From assembly GCA_937900725.1 (NCBI GenBank), contig CALCFP010000066.1, positions 1-5,394 on the forward strand: DNA of 5,394 nucleotides, given 5' to 3'. Position 1 is the stretch's first letter. Every line of letters starts with the position of its first letter. This stretch comes from an uncultured Bacteroidota bacterium (GTDB taxonomy: Bacteria; Bacteroidota; Bacteroidia; Bacteroidales; SZUA-534). The notes beneath the pieces are model-generated. The model was not told the DNA's origin and ran no database searches. It worked only from the letters and a program-made list of their open reading frames with translations. This document shows, one piece after another, positions 1 through 5,002 of this stretch. The translations under genes and the position numbers were made by a program.

Positions 1-1
1 A

Positions 2-151
2 CTGTTTTTTCATCCTAATATGGCTCAGATTCGCGTTAAAAATATCCGCATGGCACAGGGCGACCGTCTTGTGGAAGCTATGGATTTAAAGGAAGGCATG
101 AGTGTCCTTGACTGTACATTGGGGTTTGGTGCGGATGCCATTGTTGAAAGT
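2..151 (+). CDS. Fragment of a class I SAM-dependent methyltransferase, cut off at both ends
   Basis: The frame is open from base 2, so the first visible ATG (base 20) is probably internal: the codons before it read LFFHPN, continuing into MAQIRVKNIR. Residues 26-40 (counted from that ATG) contain GMSVLDCTLGFGADA. This matches motif I, the SAM-binding glycine-rich loop, of a class I methyltransferase family that I associate with Firmicutes, particularly Negativicutes; its substrate is not known to me. A family member would continue well beyond this point with the rest of the Rossmann fold. Here the similarity stops at about residue 44 (base 151) and the same frame becomes a hydrophobic membrane helix of another protein. 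The piece has lost motifs II onward and cannot be an active enzyme. I infer an assembly chimera or a recombination scar. Confidence is moderate for the family and good that the piece is incomplete. Confidence 0.6.
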
Positions 152-2062
152 TTGTCGTTGTTGGCGATAGTCGTTGGCGTGCTTTTCATTGTAAGGTTGC
201 ATTTTTGCTATCTGTTCGAGAGCGTTGCCACATTTTCCGACAATGCAAAATCATTGCCGTTGCTCATTCTCAATGCGTTCAGGTTCGACTTGCAGGTGGC
301 CACGTATTTCACCCTGCCGGCTTTCATGCTGTTCCTCTTGCAAGTTTTTATCAACGGCGACAGGTACTGTGCGTTCCGCGCCAAGTTCAACCGTATCTAT
401 ACCGTCTTCATTTCGGTGATAATCTTCATAATAGGTATTTCCGACAATCAGTTTTACCTGAATTTTAAATCGCATTTCAACGTGGTGGCCTTCGACTTCT
501 TCGACGAAGAACCTGCCGTTTTGATAAAAGGCATTGCCGATGAGGCGCCAATGTTGCTGTTGGTGCTCGGTATAGCCATATTGTCGTTCGTGTCGCTATG
601 GGCACAGCGCCGGTTGGCGCGATTGTCGGACAAGGTTACAGGGAAAATAGGATACATTGTATTGCTTGTCATATTTATTATATTGATTCCTAGTGGAATG
701 CGTGGTAGTTACGGAACATTCACGTTGAGGTACGAGGATGTCTATGTGTCGCCGTCGATGCAGTTGAACGATTGTGTGCCAAATGCCTTGTTCATGTTGC
801 GTAAGGCGTACAGCGAGAAAAGGAAGCAGTTCGCGTTGGACGACGAGTCCACAATTGCAAAACAATATGGATTCGATACGGTAAGCGACATTTTCAGTGC
901 GCGTAAGGCCGAAAAGGGCTATCTGCCGACCGATAGCGTGCCGATTGAAAAACTGATGTTCGGAACGACCGGCACGGCCCCAATGCCGAATTACAATGTG
1001 GTGCTGATTGTAACCGAGAGTTGGAGCAACCGTCTTGTCGAGTACGACTCAATCTATGGCGTCGATTTGCTTTGTGGCATGCGCCGACATTTGTCGGAAG
1101 ATATAGTGTTCCGCAATTTCATATCGGCGCAAAACGCCACCATCGACGCAGTCGAGACGTTCACAGTTAATTCCATGCACGAGCATCTGTTCACATCAAA
1201 ATACCGCAACATTGAATACCCTTGCGCCAGCGCACGCATGTTCCTGCAAAACGGCTACGAGACATCGTTCATATCGGGCATCGAAATAGCATGGCGGAAT
1301 CTGATGGAGGTGTTGCCCCATCAGGGATTCCAGAATGTTGTAGGCAAGTTTGAGTTGCTGAAGGAACGGCCCAATGCCGAATGCAACAAGACATGGGGCG
1401 TTTACGACCATGAGATGCTCGATTACGTTTTCAGCAAACTGACAGAGAAGTCGGACAAGCCTCGCTTCATCATGGCGCTCACATCGACGAGCCATACGCC
1501 ATTCGAGTTCCCTGAGAATTATCCGTTGCCCCAAATCGACTTCGGCAGATTCCCACAAGGCGCATTTAGTGTCGATGAGAAGATTGTGGGCAACTATCTG
1601 AAAGGCTTCCAGTACGAAAGTCAGGCGTTAGGCGAATTTATGTCGAAAATCAAGAATTCCGATTTGGCCTACAACACGGTAGTCATGATAACCGGCGACC
1701 ACAATATTCGCCTCATCCTGCCATACGATGGCGTTGATGAAAAATGGCGCTACTCGGTGCCGTTGTATGTCTATATCCCGCAGTCCGACCGGCAGTCTGT
1801 CAATATCGACACGTCGCGCTACGGCAGTCACCACGACATTATGCCCACTCTAGCCAACCTGACATTGAGCAATGCCGAATATTTCGACGACGGCCAGAAT
1901 ATGTTTGCCGACAGCCTGCCGAACGGCGCATACGGCATAAATGCAAAATACGAATTCATTTCGCCCGATGCCGACAGCGCATTTATGCGCAAAAGAATTG
2001 ACGTCCAGCAATCGCTGAAGAAGATTTATTTCCAGCGCCTTTTCCTGAATGGGAGCAGGTGA
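152..2062 (+). CDS. Membrane-anchored LTA synthase-like / sulfatase-fold transferase, N-terminus replaced
   Basis: This is an alkaline-phosphatase-superfamily enzyme of the lipoteichoic-acid synthase/phosphoglycerol transferase type. Such enzymes sit in the inner membrane and move phosphoglycerol or phosphoethanolamine groups onto lipids or glycans outside it. Numbering from the ATG at base 20, hydrophobic segments lie near residues 44-60, 92-110, 126-141, 177-194 and 209-223, followed by an exported domain from about 320. Motifs in order: NVVLIVTESWS with metal ligand candidate E333; QNATIDAVE with T374 in the place of the LtaS nucleophile threonine; TWGVYDHE (459-464); TSHTPF with H492; ITGDHN with D560 and H561; and HHDIMPTL near 604-611. 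The catalytic set thus looks complete. In-frame sequence continues upstream, but residues 1-44 belong to a methyltransferase, so the native start and the cytoplasmic tip of helix 1 are missing. Bacteroidota generally lack LTA, so the acceptor is unknown; a glycan- or lipid-modifying role is inferred. Confidence 0.8.
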   Translation: MSLLAIVVGVLFIVRLHFCYLFESVATFSDNAKSLPLLILNAFRFDLQVATYFTLPAFMLFLLQVFINGDRYCAFRAKFNRIYTVFISVIIFIIGISDNQFYLNFKSHFNVVAFDFFDEEPAVLIKGIADEAPMLLLVLGIAILSFVSLWAQRRLARLSDKVTGKIGYIVLLVIFIILIPSGMRGSYGTFTLRYEDVYVSPSMQLNDCVPNALFMLRKAYSEKRKQFALDDESTIAKQYGFDTVSDIFSARKAEKGYLPTDSVPIEKLMFGTTGTAPMPNYNVVLIVTESWSNRLVEYDSIYGVDLLCGMRRHLSEDIVFRNFISAQNATIDAVETFTVNSMHEHLFTSKYRNIEYPCASARMFLQNGYETSFISGIEIAWRNLMEVLPHQGFQNVVGKFELLKERPNAECNKTWGVYDHEMLDYVFSKLTEKSDKPRFIMALTSTSHTPFEFPENYPLPQIDFGRFPQGAFSVDEKIVGNYLKGFQYESQALGEFMSKIKNSDLAYNTVVMITGDHNIRLILPYDGVDEKWRYSVPLYVYIPQSDRQSVNIDTSRYGSHHDIMPTLANLTLSNAEYFDDGQNMFADSLPNGAYGINAKYEFISPDADSAFMRKRIDVQQSLKKIYFQRLFLNGSR

Positions 2063-2247
2063 TAAGGTTTGCTAGTTCGCCCTTATATGGCTTTCTGTCA
2101 TTAATCTCAAATAAGATGATAATAGTCAGAGATATACACAGATTTTTCTAGAATAATTTGCATGGCTTGTCTATTTGGGCGGATTGATTGTATGTCGTAT
2201 AGATAAAATGAATCAAGTGCGGTGCAAAATCAGTCCGCCGAAAAAAC
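2063..2247. other. Intergenic spacer between transferase and U32-like gene
   Basis: No coding potential is seen. A weak inverted repeat, ATAAGG at 2062-2067 with CCTTAT at 2081-2086 (13-base loop), overlaps the transferase stop codon. It has no T-run after it, so I would not call it a terminator. TAATTTG at 2154-2160 and TATTTG at 2172-2177 resemble the Bacteroidota -7 element TAnnTTTG but have one or two bases too few between TA and TTTG, and no well-spaced TTTG -33 partner is present. A promoter for the next gene is expected here, but I cannot place it. Confidence 0.4.
2178..2239. repeat. 12-bp inverted repeat able to form a stem-loop, just upstream of the U32-like gene
   Basis: GGCGGATTGATT at 2178-2189 pairs with AATCAGTCCGCC at 2228-2239. 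All twelve positions pair if one T-G wobble (2184 with 2233) is allowed, and a 38-base loop lies between. The right arm ends 8 bases before the ATG at 2248 and 32 bases before the ATG at 2272, so it would lie in the mRNA leader if transcription starts upstream. It is followed by an A-run, not a T-run, so it is not an intrinsic terminator on this strand; read on the other strand, the T-run precedes the stem. It could be a leader structure controlling translation, a divided protein-binding site, or a stabilising hairpin at an mRNA 5' end. The arms are visible directly; the role is unknown. Confidence 0.55.
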
Positions 2248-3162
2248 ATGTTGTCAAAACCGGGTTTTAAAATGAAGATATTCTATCACCTTCCAGGATT
2301 GTTCGAGTTTTACGATTTATACAAGTCGTTCCTGCCACTTTATCGTGAGCATCGCGAATATTTTTATGGTTGGTGCGAAATCGGCTCTATTTATGGCGCC
2401 CCTATGGATTGCATTTGGGGTGGCGGACGTGTCGGCTTCGGCGATGAGTCTCCGGAAAACGTAGTGGCGCTAGTGAATGAGTATGCGATATCTGCACGGC
2501 TTACGTTCAGCAATTCACTGCTTGGCGAGGAGCATCTTCCTGACAGGTTTTGCAATTCGTTGTGCACAATGTTTGAGCACGGAGCGGTCCAGAACGGCAT
2601 TATTGTCCATTCCGATTTGTTGCTGAATTACATCAAGACTAGATATCCAGACTATTATTTTGTGTCGTCAACCACAAAGGTGCTGACTGATTTTGAGCAA
2701 TTCAGGCAAGAACTGAACCGCGAAGATTTCCGCTACGTCGTTCCCGATTTCCGATTTAACAGGAGTTTCGGCAAATTGAACATGCTCACCGATGTCCAAA
2801 AGCAGAAGGTCGAATTCCTGTGCAACGAATGTTGCTGGTTTGATTGCCACGCACGGAAGAATTGCTACGAAAATGTGAGCCGCAAGAGCCTTGGCGAAGA
2901 CTGTGAAGACCATATCTGCGTATCGCCTACGGCAAAAAACGGCTATCGTTTTTCAGACGCAATGAAAAATCCAGGTTTTATCGGAATCGCTGACATTCAA
3001 AACGTATATTCGTCTGCTGGATTTTCCCATTTCAAAATCGAAGGCCGTAGCCTCGGCAGCGCCATTATACTGGAATTCCTGCTCTACTATATGGTTCGAC
3101 CTGAATATCAACTCAAAGTCCGCGAGGAAATATATTTGGACAGTACGCTGGATTTGTTTTAG
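2248..3162 (+). CDS. Cysteine-rich protein resembling peptidase U32 (UbiU/UbiV/TrhP) superfamily
   Basis: The 304-residue product has the layout of a U32-type TIM-barrel protein. Near the C-terminus (262-267, numbered from 2248) it reads FKIEGR, preceded by FIGIADIQNVYSSAGFSH; U32 family proteins carry a similar KIEGR motif after a helix. VVPDFRFNRSF (164-174) resembles the barrel strand with a conserved Asn seen in the group. Seven cysteines crowd residues 192-224 (C192, C195, C196, C200, C206, C219, C224), with four more at 43, 55, 102 and 106. In UbiU, UbiV and related members, four cysteines bind an iron-sulfur cluster, so a cluster here is plausible but inferred. No signal peptide or membrane span is seen, so it is probably cytoplasmic. 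The length is close to that of UbiV. The ATG at 2272 (MKIFYHLPG) may be the true start, since the first eight residues look unlike the start of a barrel strand; neither start has a Shine-Dalgarno sequence. Real U32 proteins act in RNA hydroxylation or ubiquinone synthesis, while others have no known role. I cannot assign a substrate. Confidence 0.55.
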   Translation: MLSKPGFKMKIFYHLPGLFEFYDLYKSFLPLYREHREYFYGWCEIGSIYGAPMDCIWGGGRVGFGDESPENVVALVNEYAISARLTFSNSLLGEEHLPDRFCNSLCTMFEHGAVQNGIIVHSDLLLNYIKTRYPDYYFVSSTTKVLTDFEQFRQELNREDFRYVVPDFRFNRSFGKLNMLTDVQKQKVEFLCNECCWFDCHARKNCYENVSRKSLGEDCEDHICVSPTAKNGYRFSDAMKNPGFIGIADIQNVYSSAGFSHFKIEGRSLGSAIILEFLLYYMVRPEYQLKVREEIYLDSTLDLF

Positions 3163-3223
3163 AAGTTCCTTGACTCGTCGCTCGATAAGTGGTACATTTG
3201 ACGTTGTAATAAGAATGTTGAAA

Positions 3224-3844
3224 ATGAATATACGATTAGAGACACCGAAAGATTATCGTGAAGTGGAAAACTTGACACGCGAAGCGTTTTGGAATGTCTA
3301 TTGTCCAGGTTGCAGGGAGCATTATGTGCTCAATAAATACAGAAACAATCCCGATTTTATGCCAGAACTTGATTTCATATTGGAAGAAAATGGTGTAATC
3401 ATTGGTCATGTTATGTATTCAAAAGCGTCGCTTGTGCTCGAAGACGGAACGTATTTTCCTGTATGGACATTTGGCCCAATAAGCATTCATCCGGATTATA
3501 AGCGTAAAGGTTACGGATTGAAATTGCTGCAATATTCCATTGAGAGAGCGAAGTCTATGGGTGTTGGCTGCCTTTGCATGGAAGGCAACATTGAATTCTA
3601 CAAACATGCGGGATTCGTATTGGCAAGTTCGCTGAAAATTCATTACCACGGCGAGCCTAAGGAAAACGAAGTGCCATATTTCTTGGCGAAGGAACTTATC
3701 CCAGGTTATTTGAATGGAGTTGAAGGCACTTATCACACGCCTAAAGGATATTTTGTGTGTGAAGATAACCCAAAGGATTTTGAGGCGTACGAAGCAACTT
3801 TCCCATTCAAGGAAAAGAAAGTCCTGCCCGGACAATTGTTTTAG
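3224..3844 (+). CDS. GNAT family N-acetyltransferase, YhbS-like
   Basis: This is predicted to transfer an acetyl group from acetyl-CoA to an unknown small molecule or protein amine in the cytoplasm. I start it at the ATG at 3224 (MNIRLETPKDY, 206 residues), because GNAT proteins usually open with a short strand of the form IR followed by an acidic 'xPxDY' turn. ATG 3215 would add three residues, and the TTG at 3170 would add a tail that looks non-coding. From the 3224 start, DFILEENGVIIGHVMYSKA (50-68) is the central hairpin, and FGPISIHPDYKRKGYG (83-98) is strand 4 plus the acetyl-CoA pyrophosphate loop. In that loop the usual Q/R-x-x-G-x-G has Lys first. GNIEFYKHAGF (121-131) replaces the common GDPxYYxRFGF. 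A 75-residue C-terminal extension follows, as in close YhbS-type relatives. It lies 61 bases after the U32-like gene and 11 bases before a second GNAT gene, so a shared transcript is likely. No Shine-Dalgarno sequence precedes it. Confidence 0.85.
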   Translation: MNIRLETPKDYREVENLTREAFWNVYCPGCREHYVLNKYRNNPDFMPELDFILEENGVIIGHVMYSKASLVLEDGTYFPVWTFGPISIHPDYKRKGYGLKLLQYSIERAKSMGVGCLCMEGNIEFYKHAGFVLASSLKIHYHGEPKENEVPYFLAKELIPGYLNGVEGTYHTPKGYFVCEDNPKDFEAYEATFPFKEKKVLPGQLF

Positions 3845-3855
3845 CGCAATATTAA

Positions 3856-4338
3856 ATGAAAGAACTGATAATTGAGACAGAACGATTGCTACTTTACCCA
3901 CTCGGCGATGAGGCGATGCGTCAATTGATTAATGCGGAAAAAGACGAAACGATGAAGCAGGCATATTGCGAAATGCTTCAAGGATGTATTGAAAAACCTG
4001 AAGATAGGGTTTGGTATTCAATGTGGAATATCGAATTGAAAGAAAAGGCAGGGGTCGTTGTCGGCAGTTTTTGTTTTAAAGGCGCAAGCAAAAATGGAAT
4101 GGTTGAAATAGGTTATGGACTAAGGAATGAATTTTGTGGAAATGGTTATATGACAGAAACCGTAAAGGCGATATCAGATTGGGCCTTTACCAAAGAAAAT
4201 GTCAGTATTATTGAAGCCGAAACTTCTGACGGAAACCAGAAATCAAAAAATGTTCTGTTAAGGGCTGGATTCCAATTTTCAGGAATAATTGGAGAGGAAG
4301 GACCTCGCTTTCAGTTGGTTAAAAATTCGTATTGTTGA
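3856..4338 (+). CDS. GNAT family N-acetyltransferase, RimJ/RimL-like
   Basis: The 160-residue protein has the full RimJ/RimL-type GNAT layout and probably acetylates a protein N-terminus, an amino acid or a small amine in the cytoplasm; the substrate cannot be read from sequence. The opening IIETERLLLYPL (5-16) is the family's typical first strand. VGSFCFKG (69-76) is the central strand. IGYGLRNEFCGNGYMTE (85-101) is the acetyl-CoA binding segment, with the G-N-G loop and following Thr-Glu typical of this branch. SIIEAETSDGNQKSKNVLLRAGF (117-139) holds the strand and the N-x-x-S-x-x-x-L-x-x-x-GF end signature. The protein stops shortly after EEGPRFQL, as usual, so it is complete. The start is the only good ATG, 11 bases after the preceding stop and without a Shine-Dalgarno sequence, consistent with translation from a shared mRNA. 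It is visibly richer in A/T than the transferase gene. It is not a duplicate of the preceding GNAT: the two belong to different branches. Confidence 0.9.
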   Translation: MKELIIETERLLLYPLGDEAMRQLINAEKDETMKQAYCEMLQGCIEKPEDRVWYSMWNIELKEKAGVVVGSFCFKGASKNGMVEIGYGLRNEFCGNGYMTETVKAISDWAFTKENVSIIEAETSDGNQKSKNVLLRAGFQFSGIIGEEGPRFQLVKNSYC

Positions 4339-4493
4339 ATCCTGTTATATATGTGAATTATTGTTAATACGTTGAATGATAGATTGTTATTGGTGTGTTG
4401 CCCGTAGAGAGTAAGTTGGTTATGTGAAAAATATATATCGTGGCATTTGATTGTAAAAAGGATTTCAAAAAGTTCTTATTGTAAAGAGGAATT

Positions 4494-4511
4494 CTATAAA
4501 TTGCTTTATAG
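4494..4511. repeat. Perfect 7-bp inverted repeat, 4-base loop
   Basis: CTATAAA and TTTATAG flank TTGC. The stem is almost all A/T and no T-run follows on either strand, so termination is unlikely. It lies inside the possible coding remnant, and its function is unknown. Confidence 0.4.
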
Positions 4512-4558
4512 TGATTTTGAAGATTTTGTCGGACAGATTGATTGGTTGAACGATGGAG

Positions 4559-4572
4559 CAGTGCGGGCACTG
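4559..4572. repeat. Perfect palindrome CAGTGC-GG-GCACTG
   Basis: Two 6-base arms surround GG. As RNA it would form a 5-bp CAGTG/CACTG stem with a CGGG loop. It sits at the end of the possible remnant (4408-4575). No T-run follows, so it is not a typical terminator; a dyad protein-binding site is possible but untested. Confidence 0.4.
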
Positions 4573-4610
4573 TAACTGAGTAAGATGGTGGCAAAAATTC
4601 AAAATCACCC

Positions 4611-4636
4611 AAAAGATTGAAGAATGATTCTTAATC
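4611..4636 (-). terminator. Possible weak terminator for the minus-strand remnant
   Basis: Read on the minus strand, GATT-A-AGAAT, a central C and ATTCTT-C-AATC form a stem of about ten pairs with one unpaired base (plus-strand arms 4615-4625 and 4627-4636), followed immediately by TTTT (4614-4611). It lies 63 bases beyond the stop of the minus-strand outer-membrane-like remnant, where a terminator would be expected. The stem is nearly all A/T and the loop very tight, so termination would be weak; on the plus strand it is followed by A's. Placement supports the call more than strength does. Confidence 0.3.
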
Positions 4637-4698
4637 AAAAAATATCGTGGAATTTATACAAGTCCCCTAAAGTCAAAACGCCTTGAGTAGTTGTAATG

Positions 4699-4920
4699 CT
4701 AAAGGTTAATACCAGCGTACAGGCCAAGTTGTGTGACATAAATCCGGTTCATGGCAGGCCTGAATTCATCTGTTTTCATGCGAGATGTCGTTCTCCTTTC
4801 CAATACCTGACATCCTCATTCAATAATAATTTGAGCCATACAGTGTGTCGCCCATCAAAAAAAGTTATATTGCAGATTGCATGCCTGAATGGTATTTGCC
4901 TGTGGCTTGCCAATGTAAAT
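4699..4920 (-). pseudogene. Frameshifted C-terminal remnant of a probable outer-membrane protein
   Basis: Three minus-strand frames follow one another. Frame one (from 4920) reads IYIGKPQANTIQACNLQYNF. After removing one base from the seven-A run at 4857-4863 it continues as FDGRHTVWLKLLLNEDVRYW and KGERHLA. Adding one base near 4777 lets it continue as MKTDEFRPAMNRIYVTQLGL and YAGINL, then a TAG stop at 4699-4701. The ending, alternating polar and hydrophobic residues and closing on LGLYAGIN plus a hydrophobic residue, is what Bacteroidota outer-membrane beta-barrel proteins look like; these normally end in Phe, here Leu. The upstream half is absent: the sequence loses protein character before 4920, and sbcD begins at 5003 on the other strand. 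It could be a true pseudogene or the product of two sequencing indels in a truncated gene. The family assignment is an inference from pattern, not a recognised match. Confidence 0.35.
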
Positions 4921-5002
4921 GAATCATGATTGAAGCTAGGCCGTGTTCCCGCAGATATTATAAAGTTCATGGCATATCATCAACCTGAAAAACGAATTAG
5001 TA

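Larger units (their letters stand above)
4408..4575 (+). pseudogene. Possible C-terminal coding remnant, family unknown
   Basis: This frame is open from just after a TAG at 4405-4407 to the TAA at 4573-4575 and contains no ATG. Its last 35 residues look like real protein: SYCKEEFYKLL and YSDFEDFVGQIDWLNDGAV have an amphipathic, acidic and aromatic composition unusual for chance A/T-rich reading. A neighbouring frame just upstream reads VIGVLPVESKLVM and could be joined by a one-base correction near 4424. No start codon or leader is present, and I do not recognise the family. It may be the tail of a gene mostly lost by deletion, or simply a chance open stretch of 56 codons. Confidence 0.2.
4339..4698. 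other. A/T-rich stretch without an intact gene, with several palindromes
   Basis: No complete gene, tRNA or recognisable mobile-element end is seen. The stretch is much richer in A/T than the genes on either side. It holds three short inverted repeats (4494-4511, 4559-4572, 4615-4636, listed separately) and a possible plus-strand coding remnant at 4408-4575. The minus strand is open from 4612 to 4364 from a GTG, but its product is poor in acidic residues and looks like a chance reading. I read the stretch as decayed sequence between two transcription units. Confidence 0.5.

Noticed and set aside
1196..1558. Open minus-strand frame of 120 codons inside the transferase
   Set aside because: It lies wholly antisense to the conserved catalytic domain and has low-plausibility composition.
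20..2062. Genuine bifunctional methyltransferase-transferase fusion
   Set aside because: The methyltransferase part ends within its SAM-binding core and the transferase part lacks its natural N-terminus. A working fusion would keep whole domains.
2154..2177. Bacteroidota-type promoter upstream of the U32-like gene
   Set aside because: TAATTTG and TATTTG have the wrong internal spacing for TAnnTTTG, and no properly spaced -33 element is present.
2178..2239. Invertible promoter flanked by inverted repeats, as at Bacteroides capsule loci
   Set aside because: The arms are only 12 bp, the spacer of 38 bases is too short for a promoter segment, and no -7/-33 elements lie inside it. No invertase gene is nearby.
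3419..3901. Open minus-strand frame of 160 codons across the GNAT genes
   Set aside because: It is antisense to a well-supported acetyltransferase, has no family-like motifs, and is best explained as a shadow of that gene.
4364..4612. Minus-strand frame of 82 codons in the A/T-rich gap
   Set aside because: It has a GTG start, few acidic residues and no recognisable motif. The opposite strand has more protein-like sequence.
4696..4929. Plus-strand frame of 77 codons
   Set aside because: It is antisense to the outer-membrane-like remnant and has many Cys and Ser residues without any motif.
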